From: Ampelomyces quisqualis
Taxonomy: Eukaryota > Ascomycota > Dothideomycetes > Pleosporales > Phaeosphaeriaceae
DNA: 64,000 bases
Assembly (NCBI GenBank): GCA_018398575.1
Contig: JAGTXZ010000008.1
Coordinates: forward strand, 558,001-622,000
Reading direction: 5' to 3'
This document shows positions 26,187 through 38,000 of this stretch, piece after piece. Below the pieces are notes generated by a model. It ran no database searches and was not told the DNA's origin. It was given only the letters and a program-made list of their open reading frames with translations. How positions within the stretch are numbered: the first letter of the stretch is position 1; each line of letters opens with the position of its first letter. Both the position numbers and the translations under genes were made by a program.

Positions 26187-26530
26187 CCTGTCTACTGTAA
26201 TAGCACTAGTAGGTTTAGCTAAGTTTACCTGCTAGACTAAATAGAGTGCTACTAACACAATATATAAAAGGTAAGTTGCTTATATTATAATATAAAAATA
26301 TAGAAGGTAAGAATTTTGCTTAGTGCTATATAGTGTTTTACAGTACTGTATAGTAGACCTGTTTACTACAATAGCACTAGTAGGTTTAGCTAAGTTTGCT
26401 TACTAGACTAAAGAAAGTACTACTACTATAATATACAAGAAGTAAGTTGCTTACACTATAATATAAAAAACTAGAAAGTAAAAATTTTGCTTAGTGCTAT
26501 ATAGTGCTATATAGTACTATACAGTACTAC
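26187..26530. repeat. Tandem duplication, 171-bp unit, two copies
   Basis: CCTGT(C/T)TACT...AATAGCACTAGTAGG begins at 26,187 and again at 26,358. Copies share GTAGGTTTAGCTAAGTTT, AAGTTGCTTA and TTTTGCTTAGTGCTATATAG. The second copy ends in a short stutter of TAGTGCTATA/TAGTACTATA. Confidence 0.8.
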
Positions 26531-28060
26531 ACTAAGAATAACACGCAGTAAGAGGCGCCCTTCTAGAATACACCTTTACTTACCTTAAAGATATAACATA
26601 ACGCGTTAGCGCTAGGTAAGAGGCTATATAATACTAGAATAAAACTCTACTTACTTTTACCTGCACCTATAATTTAACCTACTACTATAACTATATAATG
26701 CTGCGTTACTACTATAAATATACTATAACTACATAATAACAATAATAGTACTACAATATAAATATACGTAATTTTTTATATTACGTTTACTATACTACGC
26801 TGTATATTACAACACTATTACAAGTAAGCATATAATACAAGCACACCTATACACGCTAACTAAGCTATAGCTATTCTACTATCCTTATACCTGCCTATAC
26901 TATTCTTAACTATTACGCGTAATATATTGTATAATACACGCGTTATAGAATTGCAACAATAAGTATAAGTAGCAGCTACCTTAATTAAATAAATGGTATA
27001 TAAGTAATGCAAAGATAATAACTACTAATAATATATTGCAGGTAATTATAAGAATAGGCTATAATATTAATGTAGTAGACTAGCGCATATAGGTTAAAGA
27101 GATAACAGATTTTATCTAGCATAAGAATATATATAACAAGATTAAATAGGTATACTTATAGGCTAACTACTTAAAGATAATACGCAGCCTAACAATAGAT
27201 AAATAGCTTAAGTATACTACATGCCCTAGACTAACTAATAGTAGTATACTAAGAAAATTCTATAAGGTAACAGCTAGCGCTGTATAGAAGAAGATAATCT
27301 TAGAAATTTAAGACTATAGTAACAAAGTTAAAGCTAAATACATAGAAAGATAGCTAACACTTGCAAACTTAGAACTAGAACGCACACAGTTAGTATTAGT
27401 AGTCTTAAGTTCTTCTACTACTTTAGTAACCTAGCTAATAGGCCTTACTATAATAATAACTAAACTGTTACTTAATAACGTTTATGTCTATATTATAGAT
27501 AGCGTACATTATTAAACTGCCTAGACCTTTCTACTTTTAAGGCTAATAACAGCTGTATGTTAATAGTAGCTTAAAGACAGCAACTTTAAGATAAAGCTAT
27601 AATATCTTAAATATAGTGCACTTGTTAAACACCTATTGTAACTAAAATTTATAGACTAGTATATAGTTAGAACTTTAAAGATATTTAACGCGTTAGCGCT
27701 GCGCCTAATTACTAACAATAACAATCTAGCTATAACTATTAACTTATATGTTAAGATAAGAAGCCTTAAGGGCGTTGCAATTAAATGCTAGACTCTAGTA
27801 CAAGATAAAGTTAAGCCTAGTAGTAATATAACTTAGAACAGTATATAAATAACAATAGCTAACTATATAATATAGTGCACTTTACTTTAGACAGTAACAG
27901 CAATATTATAAACCTAGTAGGTGCTACTAGAGACAAGAGGTAAAGGCGCCTCTGCTTAGAGCTTAACAACAACACTAAAGACAATAACTATAAATAACAA
28001 AAGATAATAAGAGCGCTAGTAGACCTAGCCTATAAACTATTAACAGGACCTAAAGCAAAT
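26531..28060. other. AT-rich sequence upstream of the decayed long frame
   Basis: No gene can be called. From about 27,000 a plus-strand frame becomes followable if TAR is taken as former Gln. It might be the N-terminal part of the pseudogene at 28,060-31,100, but I could not show continuity. Confidence 0.35.
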
Positions 28061-31000
28061 AGTAGCAAACGCTTTAACAGATAGAGTAGAGGCAAGAAGA
28101 AGAAGGATAACAGCCTAGACATACGCATTAAGACTTTAACTACTAAAATTAAGCGCCTAAAGGAGCAGAACAACAGCACTATAAAGAAAGTAGAAAGAAG
28201 TAGAGATAAAGATACTGCGCAAACACAAAACAACGCAACATCTACGCTAATTACTATACTTAGACAGAAACATAAGGGTGCTATAAGAAAACAATAGAGG
28301 TTACTAGAAAAAGATACTTACTCTAGTAGCAAAAAAGAATAAGAAGAGTATAATAAAAGTAACAGAGATAAGAATAAAGAGCTCTAGTTAGCAAAATAAC
28401 TTGTGTTAAAAGAAAGGCTGCAGCTTTAAGCTTTACTAAACGCAAGATAAGTGTACTATAGAGAGCTTATAACTATAATCTACGTAACTAATATGTAAGA
28501 CAGGATAGCAGATAAACTGTAAGCTTAAATTAGAGTAGCAATAGAACACTGCTAAGAGAACAAATAGTAGAAAGTAGCTAACTTCTTTAGATCTCTACTA
28601 AAAGACTTTAAGGATAACGCGCTTATAATACTACATTTATTATAGAGACTAATAGTCCTATTTACAGCATACTAACTAACAGAGGCCTACATACTTTACA
28701 AAAAAGAGCTATCTTTAGACAATAGTAGTATATTTAGAAACATAATAGGTATAGAAAAAACAAGATTAGCTATACTTATAATAATTATAGAGCATGCGCA
28801 CTTTAAGAACTAGACTAAAGTGCAAGAAAACTAATTAAAGAATAAAACTAGTTAACATAGGGCTAAAGATAACAGTTAAGAATAGTACTCTATAACAGAC
28901 TAATAGACATTTCTATATGTATGCAAAAAAAACCCTTTAATACTAGAAGAGCTATAGTTAGCAGCATCTATAGTAAGCAGATAGAGCTGCGCACTAGCTG
29001 TATAGAAGGCTAAAATTATTACTATAAGCCTCCGCAAATCTAAATAGTGCAACCTAAAAGACTTTCTTACGCTTTATATCTACTTTATAGATAATACCTT
29101 TCTATAGAGTATAGGCGCACTAATAGCAGACAAAGAAATAGAGATAAGGATTAATTTGCAAGTTAAATAGCACTTTACAGCGTTTAACTAAAACGTCCTA
29201 CTGCGCAAATTTACAAAGAATAGTAAGAAGTATATAAAAACAGTTCTGTAGTATATCTAAAAACGCTATATACTAAAAGTCTACCTAAGTATAACTGTAC
29301 ACTGTCTAGCACTATCTGCTAGCTAATTTATAATTATATGCAGCTACACAATATTAGTAAAACGTGTGCTTAACAAATACTAAACTATAAGACTTATAAC
29401 TACACGCAAAATATTATTAAGAGGTAGTAAAGTAAGCGCAACAGACGCCTTTAATATTTCTAGCTACGTAGTAATATAGAGATGTATTATCTTTAACAAG
29501 TTCTATAACTGCAAATCTAAGAATACTATTATAGGTAACTTGTACAAGACTATTTAAGTTAAGAACTATAGTTATTAGTAGAAGGCCTAGGCTCTCTTAG
29601 GTACACTAATAGAGAAGGGTCTTTATAAGATACTTATTTTTATCTCTCTAGCGCTTAGCAGACTGCAAGACAATAAGAACTTCTTAAACTAGCACTATTT
29701 TATAAGTAAGAAGGATAATATAGACAGTTCTAAACTGTTTACTACTACTAACTCTATGTACGCAAGCATTAAGAAAATTGTAGATACAAAAGAGATAAGA
29801 AAGATATTAGGCCTAGTTATAGCAAAGGGCTAAGACACCTACTTATCTAAGGTATAAGAAGAAGTTAAAAATATGCTTAATTCTTCTAAGTACATAGCGC
29901 TTATAGTGTTAAGAGAGAAGATTGCAGTAAGGTTTATGCTGCGTTAAACTTTAGTTACGCAAGACCTATAGAGCTAGAAGATTTTAGGCATTAAGGGTAA
30001 CTTCTTAACGTTCTACTAGCTATGCTAAATAGATAACTTTTAATTGCTTATAGCTAACGCAATAACAAGATACAAGATAGTACTATAACAAGAAGAGCTA
30101 AATAGCGCAGAAGCCAAGAGTATATGCATATTTAACTGCGCTAAGATATAAAGTATTGCAATATTTCTAATACTAGCTTAGCTTAAGGCTGCGCTGTTTA
30201 AAAGTAAAGAAAGTAAGAAAACTAAGTAGTTTATATTAACGCATATCTAATAGTACTTCTAGTAGCTAGATAAAGAAATGTTTGCTAACAACTTTAACTT
30301 GCTGCTTACATATAGTGCAAAGTACAAGGTAATTAAGCTAGAGGCTAAAAAGACCTATGTTAAAACTAGACCTAATCCTAATTAGAGAGGCCTAGTAGAT
30401 AATTAAATAGTACTACGTAACGTTTAGGCTAAAATTCTTATTAGCTTATATAAACTATGTGTGTAACTAGTGCTTTAGATAGAGCTTTAAAAAAAATTTA
30501 GTAAAGATATAGTTCTTTTGCTAAGGAGAGGAATACTAAAGTCTAAAATAGACGCTATATTAGTAAAATAGAAAGACCTAGACTTAACATTTATTTTAGT
30601 AGTGTTAATAGCGTTTGCAAAAGCTATTACGCTAATTAAGGCAAATAAGGTTATAATTGCAGAGCTTTAAGACAAACAGGGCACCTAAGACTAATTTATG
30701 TTTAGAGTATATTAACTAGGCTAGCTGGCAGACGTATATAAGGGCATTATTCTGTACAACTTAAAAAGTAATCTAGAAACAAAAGTTCTAAAGAAGTAGA
30801 ACGTAAAGATATTGTTGCGCAGTAGTCTATAAAGTATAATAATAAAAGAAGAAGAGATTAAGTAAAATTATAATAAGGAAATTTCTATAAAGCTTAAAGG
30901 GCTAGTGTAAATTAGGTAAATTAAGCAGTAGAACTGCAGAGTATAGTATACTACTGTGCAAAGCTATAAGATAAAAAACGCTTAAGTAGATATATAGCCT

Positions 31001-31100
31001 AGTCCTAAGAGTACAAGAATATAAAAAGTATTGTAAAAGAAGTATATACGTAAACGTAACGCAAAATTAATTTAAAGTGCAAGAATAGTATAGATTTGCA
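28060..31100 (+). pseudogene. Long RIP-decayed coding region of unknown family
   Basis: One plus-strand frame can be followed for about 1,000 codons. It opens with a very charged Lys/Arg/Glu/Gln-rich coiled-coil-like part (about 28,080-28,450). It continues through mixed sequence with phrases such as LIEKGLYKILIFISLALSRL (about 29,600-29,660) and ends near 31,080-31,100 in basic residues. All in-frame stops are TAA or TAG. By hand count over 29,040-29,730 this frame has about 14 stops, against roughly 29 and 25 in the other plus frames. I do not recognise the family. It may be a transposon-borne or duplicated host gene. The start is not defined. Confidence 0.5.
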
Positions 31101-31418
31101 GCAAAACCTAAACTAAGTAATAGCGCTATTAAAGAGATTGCCTTAGACTTAAACTACAGTTAGGCACAGTTAAAGATAGGCTACTAACTAGCAATACAGT
31201 TATGTAGACAGTGTAAAGCTATATTAAATATAAGAACTACAAACTATTTTGTAAAAGAGTTCTATAAGCTAGGCTACTAATAATAGTATACTAGGCATTG
31301 CTGTTATTGCTTAGCACAGTAGAGCATAGTTAAGAACTGTCTAGTAGCTAGCAGTATAGTTGTGTTAACAGTGTTACTAATGTTACAGATGTTGCTAACG
31401 TTGTGTTTTCCTAACGTG
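31101..31418. other. AT-rich junction between the decayed frame and element D, nothing recognised
   Basis: Ends in a run of short GTTAACAGTGTTAC-like stutters just before homology to element A begins at about 31,419. Confidence 0.4.
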
Positions 31419-33817
31419 TCTACTTAGAGTCTTGTAGTACGTAGGCACTCTAGGACCTTTTAGACGTGTTCTTAATATAAGTTTATATTCTTAGAGTAGA
31501 TTAGAATGTTATTAAGATATATAATACAGAAATTATTAAAATAATTAATTAGTACATTATTTATGTAGCGTTAATACGTAGCTAGCCTATTGCATAAGCT
31601 AAAAGAGAGAACTTTATACTTATATATACTATAACAGGTCTAAAAGATAGTATACTCTTTAGAGTTAAGATCTATACAAATTTTGTTAAAGGCAGCTCTA
31701 ATGTTAAACTTAGTAAAGATCTTAGCTTTAGAGGGGCATAATAGCAGCTTATTAATACAAGAGATTAGATAGATGTCTTTGCGCGTAAAGGCGTTAATCT
31801 TCTAGTAGTCTATATAGATGCATATATCTCTATTTAGTTTGCGTATACAAAGAATAAGTAAAGTAAAAGGACTTTAGCTAGCCTTAATAAAACTCTTCTA
31901 AAGGTGTTTCTAGACGTAGGCTTTAGTAGCTTTAAGCTCCTCCTAGTTTTGCTTATACAAAAGACTAAACGCATTTAGTAATAGTTCTTTAAGGATAATC
32001 TTGTAATTATATAGATAATAAAAAGGTAATTAATTAGCTGCTAACTTACTAAATACATTTTAATACTAAGAGTAATAGGTAGGTAATCTCTTATCTAATT
32101 GGCTTTAATTGTCTGCGTTGTCCTTAGAGGCAAGAATTCTGTTAATCTTATAGAGGCTTGTTGTAAAGAACTTGTTCTAAGGCTTCTTTATAATAAAGTA
32201 AAATGCGTTAGCAGAAATAAGAGCTATGTAGGTGCTTAGAGGGGGTTTAGACTCTAAGCAGTTTTGCTTAGTTAGGGTATAAGAAATCTTTAAGATCTTT
32301 TAGGCTAATAGAAGCTTTAAGCATCTCTTATTATAATAAATAGAAGAAGAGAAACAGTAAAGACTGTTTTAGATACAATAGTCTTCTTTCTTCTATAGAG
32401 CGTTGCGTTATTGCACATTAAGATAGACAGTAGCTAGCACTATAGCTTAATATAGAATAGTAGGAATAGAAGGTAAAGAATTGTATAAACAGAGGTACTT
32501 AGATAGCTAAATAAACTATAACCTATCTGTGTCTAATTAAATCTTAAATTGTCTTAACTATTAAAGGCTAAGTATATAATCCTAAGGCCTAAGATTAAGA
32601 ATAAGAAATAGATAGTTTAAAATCTTTTAGCTATTAATATTTAAGTATAGTTAAATATATTAAGTAACTAAAGAAGTAATCTAATCCTTAAAGCTGCGTA
32701 CCTAAACCTAGAAAGAGAGCTTCTAAATAGGTTGCTATAAGGCTTTAAAAACAGATAAAACAATTTGTAAATTTAAAAATAGAAAACCTTAAGTACTAGT
32801 GTTAATAAGAGTATTAAGGCGTAAACTAATACTCTAGTTATAGAGAAGCGTAAGTATAAGGAAATAGAGACTATAACACAAATAAGAAAGGTTAAGGTAG
32901 AATAGATTGTAATAGCTTAGGCCTAAAGAGAGGTATCTTCTTAGGTGCTTCTATTTTCTATATAATATACCTTCTAATTAAGTTACTCTTAAGCATCCTT
33001 ATACTTATCTACTTCTATAGCTTTAATCTAACGCATATAAGGCTTTATACAGTTACTAAAGTAGTGTTCTAGCTTGCTATAATTATAACAACTACTAGAA
33101 GTCTTTTGTTATTCTAGCTTAGAAGTCTTTATAGAAAGACGCACTGTTATAAATTAATAGGCTAGCGTAGAATTTGTTAAAGCGCTAGTAGTAGTAGTCT
33201 AATTTAGCTCTAAATTCTGTTATAGGGCTAACCTAATTAGTAACTTAGCAGCAACTAGTGTTATACTTAGTATAGAGTTATTCTTTTACTCTATATTATA
33301 TATAGTAAGGTGTTCTACTATCTAATTAAATAAGTTCTTCTATTAGTGCCTAAATCTTAGGTTAGAAGCTTGCAACTCTAGCGTAATCTTAGTCTATAAG
33401 TAGTAAAACTACTCTAAAGAGGGTACTTGTCCTTTAACTACAGAACTTAGAAACTTAGCTTTAAACAAGAAGAACGTTTTCTCCTTTATTATCTGCAATT
33501 AATTAAATACTACACAGCTTTTAGCTACCTTATTACCTATAATAAAGTAGGACTTAAGTAGCTTAATTATTTACTTAGCGTTCTAGAATTGCTTTTAATT
33601 AGTATCTAATAAATATTATAGCTTAAGATAGCTCTTAGCTAGTCTTGTAGTATAGCTCTATACTAAGGCTATACGTTGTCTTTTAGTCTAATAGTAATCT
33701 AAGTTAATTTTAAGTTGATTCTAAATAGAAGCCTGCTATTAGCAAAAGGTAGAATCTTTTCTATTACTAAGATTGTCTATATTAGGCGTTTTCTTAGATT
33801 GTTAAAGTTAGTAAGAG

Positions 33818-34335
33818 TGTTAAGACTGTTGGTCTAGTAGCAAACAATAAGAATGCTGGTGTAGACTAGATGTACAGCTAAGGTTGGTTTTCGCAGATGG
33901 GTGCAGAGTTGCTTTAGATACAGAGGGTATTGTTACTAAGACAGTAAAGGCTAGGGCTTTCTAAAAAGAGTAACAAAGGTTGTATAGCTTGATGTAACTA
34001 ACTTGAGTTGTTAAAACATAAGTTAAACATAATAATCTATAAGGGTTTATTGTAGTTCTTATATACTAAAGAGGTTCTACATGCTTTAGTTAGATTCTGT
34101 TGTTCTAGTGTGTCCTAGTATGCTAAGTCCTCTTGGTCTTACTGGTACTTGCTGGTACGTTAGATCCTGTCGTCCTAGTGTGTCCTAGCATGCTAAGCTT
34201 TCCTAGTCTTACTAGTACTTGCTGGTACGCTTACGTGATTTGTTCTTTAGCGTCTTGACTTAGCTTGCTGCTTAGTTACAGACTTTGGTGTTTATAAGGT
34301 AGGGCTTCTTAGTTGTTTGATCCTAGATCGTAACA
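33818..34335 (-). repeat. LTR of element E (3' LTR in sense orientation)
   Basis: 518 bp, TG...CA ends, preceded by target duplication AAGAG. It contains a direct internal repeat around TGTCCTAGTATGCTAAG and TGTCCTAGCATGCTAAG. Confidence 0.92.
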
Positions 34336-34481
34336 CTACCTCTCTCCTTCCTTAACTTAATGTCCTTATAAGTTTACTAATCTTGTCTCGTACTAGAAAG
34401 TATTGTAATTGTCTAGCTGATTAAATTGAATCTTTAGGCGTTGTTGCAATAGTCTCCTGTACCTATTGTGCAAAGAGGCAG

Positions 34482-34890
34482 TTGCCTTACAAGCTGTCTT
34501 CCTTGAATGCAAAGTGCGCACACTGCGTGCGTAGCAACGTTGCGCGTTGCGAGCTGGTAGACATACTGTTGCTAGATTTCTTAAAAATTGATAAAGAGAT
34601 AGAGCGTCTTAAGCAAATAGAAGATGCTAAGGAGGCTAGGCTTTGTGTTAAAGAAGACATGGCTAAGGCTGCGCTGCAGCAAGCGCGTTAGGCGCAGACA
34701 AAGCTTGGGAAGCTTTGTAACCAAAAGAAATTGTTGCAATAGAAGGAGCAAGAGATCTTTGATAAGAGTCTCTTGTCTATAGACAAACTGGAGGCGCTTG
34801 AAACTGTTAAGCAACTTAATTCTGAGATTGCGTCTGTAAACCTTAACGCAGCGTTGGGTGCTGCAATAGTAGATTAGTCTTTTTTGTAGG
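34482..34890 (+). pseudogene. Antisense accessory frame of element E: Cys motif followed by coiled coil, broken
   Basis: Plus-strand frame opposite to gag-pol, between the pol end and the 3' LTR. The first 69 codons are open, with C-x2-C at residues 13-16 and a further C at residue 23, then a Lys/Glu-rich heptad-like stretch (residues about 36-69). TAG stops follow at 34,689, 34,740 and later, between further coiled-coil residues, each explicable as CAG to TAG. I recognise the type: a Cys-x2-Cys plus coiled-coil frame often found antisense at the 3' end of ascomycete gypsy elements. Its biochemical role is not known to me. Confidence 0.6.
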
Positions 34891-35025
34891 AAGGTGTTAA
34901 CAGTACTGTGCCAGAAGCTAGCGGCAGTTTGTAAGGTTTGTTTCTAGTTCTTATGTATTTTCTGTTTTGTTGTATCCTAACCATTTTACCAGGAATTCTT
35001 GTTTGCTAGGTTGTATTCCGTATTG

Positions 35026-38000
35026 TTAGTAATTAAGGATTCTTTCTACTTCAAACTTGTTTTCTTCTTCTAGTTTGTAGCAGAAGGTTTGCTGTAATAG
35101 TGTTTCTAGGTCAGCTGGTTCTAGTAGGCTTACGTGGAATCTAGGGTAGATCTTTGCATCTGGTAGGAGCTCAAGTGTATATGTAACTAGTCTGTTTCTC
35201 TTTGAAATCAAAAACAGTCCAACTTTAACGTGGTTAAGTCCTTTGCTTAGTTGTTTTGTGCGTAGATTTTTGGTGTAGAGATATACCTTATCCCCCTCTT
35301 TTAGCTAAGGTGCTGTTTTTTGTTTCTGGTTGACATATAAGATGCTCTGTGTCTAAGCGTGTTGTATTTGTTCTTCTATTTTAATATGAGTTTTCTTTAT
35401 TTCTTCTGCTGTCTGTATAGTAGCTTTAGCCTTTGGGCTAGGTAATATTCTTGTAAAGAGATTTGGGTGTTGTTTATAGTTTGCGAAGTATAGCGTCTTA
35501 CTTATAGCTTTGGACAATTTGTTGTTGTAGGCTAACTGTGCTATTGGTAATAGCAAAACCTAATTTGTCTGTTACAGGTTGCTGTATATCTTGAGATACG
35601 TCTTTATAGTTCTGTTTGTTCTTTCTGTTTGGCTGTTAGTTTAAGAATAGTAAGCTGTTGATAGCTTCTGTTGCGTCCTAATTTCTGCTATTAAGGTAGT
35701 CTAATAATTTAACGTAAAGAGTTTGTCTTGATTGCTGATGATTGACTTTGGTATGCTATAGTATCTGATAAGTCTATCCTTGAGTACGTGCGCTAGCTGA
35801 ATAGCTGTGTAGTCTTGTTAAAAGGGTAGTATTATAGCGTACTTAGTAAAGCGATCTACTACGACCATAATAGCGTTGTAGGCTAATCCTGTAGCAGGGT
35901 CTTTTGATAGTAGTAGTCCTGTTACAAAGTCTATTGATATGTTAGTCCAAGGCTTAGTTAGAAGCTCTATTAGCTGCATTTCTCTGTAAGGTGCGTGTGT
36001 ACTGTGTTTGTTGCGTTAACAGTCTGTACATTTCTTGATGTAAGCGCTTATTTTGTCCTTTATGTTTCTGAACTAGTAATTCTGTTGAATTAGTTCTATG
36101 GTTTGGCTTACTCTAGGATAACTGTGTACTGTGTTATTGTAGTGTTAACGTATAATCAATTCCTGTAATTCTTCTGGGATATTAATTCCAATTTTTATCG
36201 TAAGGCTGTTAATGTATTGTGCTGGTCTAAGAGATCTGTTATCTTGTCTTTTGAGGATGCTTAAGCTGTTAATGGTTTTGGTTCTAGCAATATCTAATCT
36301 TTGGCTAAGAGCGTTTGCTCTGCTATTGTCTTTTCTGGGCGTATAGACAATTTTGAACTTGTATTGTCCTAACATCTCTAACTATTATACTTGTCTTTGA
36401 TTAAGTACTTTGGTAGTAGTAAAGGTTGTTAGGTTTTTGTAGTCTAAGTATATTGTAAGATCTAAGCAACTCTCTGCGTAGATTCTCTAATGTTTAAGTG
36501 CTACTACAATTGCGAGTAGTTCTTTGTTGTATACGTTGTAATTTTCTTCTGGTAGTGTGAATTTTCGTGAGTAGTAGGCTATTAGATGCCATTTTCTATC
36601 TTGTTCTTGTTTTGCGCACATTCTGATCGCTAAATCTAATGCATTGGTTTTAAATCTAAGCAGCTCTTTGCTTCTAAATACAATAAGGACAGGTAGTGCT
36701 ATATAAGCGCCTTTAAGCGTCTTAAATGCCTAGTTTTGTTCTTTTGTCTATCTCTAAGGTGTGTCTTTTTGTATAAGTTTGGTAAGTGGCGTAGTAATTA
36801 GTAAGAAGTTCTAAATAAACTGTTAATTGAAGTTAACAAAGCCTAGGAAGGATTGGATGTCCTTTACTGTAGTAGGCGTTAGCTAATCTCTAACAACTTT
36901 GATTTTGTCCTTGCTTATTTGTACTCTATTCTTCTTAACTATGCACCCTAGGAATTCTACTTCTTCCTGGTGCTATTTGCATTTGTTAGGGTCTACTGCT
37001 AAGGAGAACTTTTCTAGTAGCGTTAGAATTGTATAAACATGTTCTGTATGTTCCTTCTTATTTTCTGAATATATAAGGATATTGTTAAGGTATGCAATAA
37101 CAAATATGTTAAGGTGTTCTCTAAGTACATTGTTAATAAGTGCTTGATATGTTGCTAGAGCGTTAGTAAGACTAAATAGTATTACTAGGTACTTATAGTA
37201 GCTGTAGCGTGTTTGGAACGCTGTCTTCTATTCTTCGCCTTTTTTTATGCGTATAAGGTTGTACGCGCCTCTTAGATCTAATGCTGTAAAGATCTTTGCA
37301 TAGGCTAATTGATCCTATAGTTCTAAAATGTTAGGTAGTAGGTATTGATTCTTAACTGTAATGTTATTAAGTTTCTAAAAGTTAATACATGGTTGTAGTT
37401 TGCTGTTCTTCTTTAGTACAAATATAATTGGGTATCTAGCTAGTAATTCTAATGCTTGGATAAAACCTTTCTTTAGGTTTACTTAGATATATTCTTGGAG
37501 TGCTTCTAGCTCTTTTTCTAATAATCTGTAGATTAGTCTAAAGGTTAGCCTTTTTCCTTCTTCTAGGACAATCTTGTGGTCCTACTCCTGATGCTTAGGC
37601 AGTGCTTCTGGACCTGTTTCTTCTAAGAATAGTTTCTTAAACTTTCTGTATTCTTTAGGTATGTTAGGAGTTACACGTTTCTCCAAAACTTGTAACGTAT
37701 TGGTATTTCTTCCTTAATTATCTAAGTTAACTAGTTGTGTCTTTGACTGCGTCTTAGTTAAAGCAATATTATTGATTGTCTTCTTATCTACTATTAAACG
37801 CTGCTAATGCGCAGGCTTGGAATCTATTGTGTTGTCGTAATTCCCTAGAGAGATAGATCCCTTCCCCTAGTCTATCTGTAGGCTATTCTCTCTGAACTAT
37901 AGAAGTCCTAATATAATGTTGTAGGTAGCTAATCTAAAGACGTCTAGGCATATTTCCTGTTTGGTTCCTTAGATGTTAAGTTCTGTAGTAGTCTTATATT

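Noticed and set aside
24480..31100. Reading every frame of the AT-rich block as a 'ghost gene' because no TGA stop occurs
   Set aside because: TGA is removed by the mutation process itself, so any frame looks open once TAR is excused. Only regions with motif matches or a clear deficit of TAR stops were kept.
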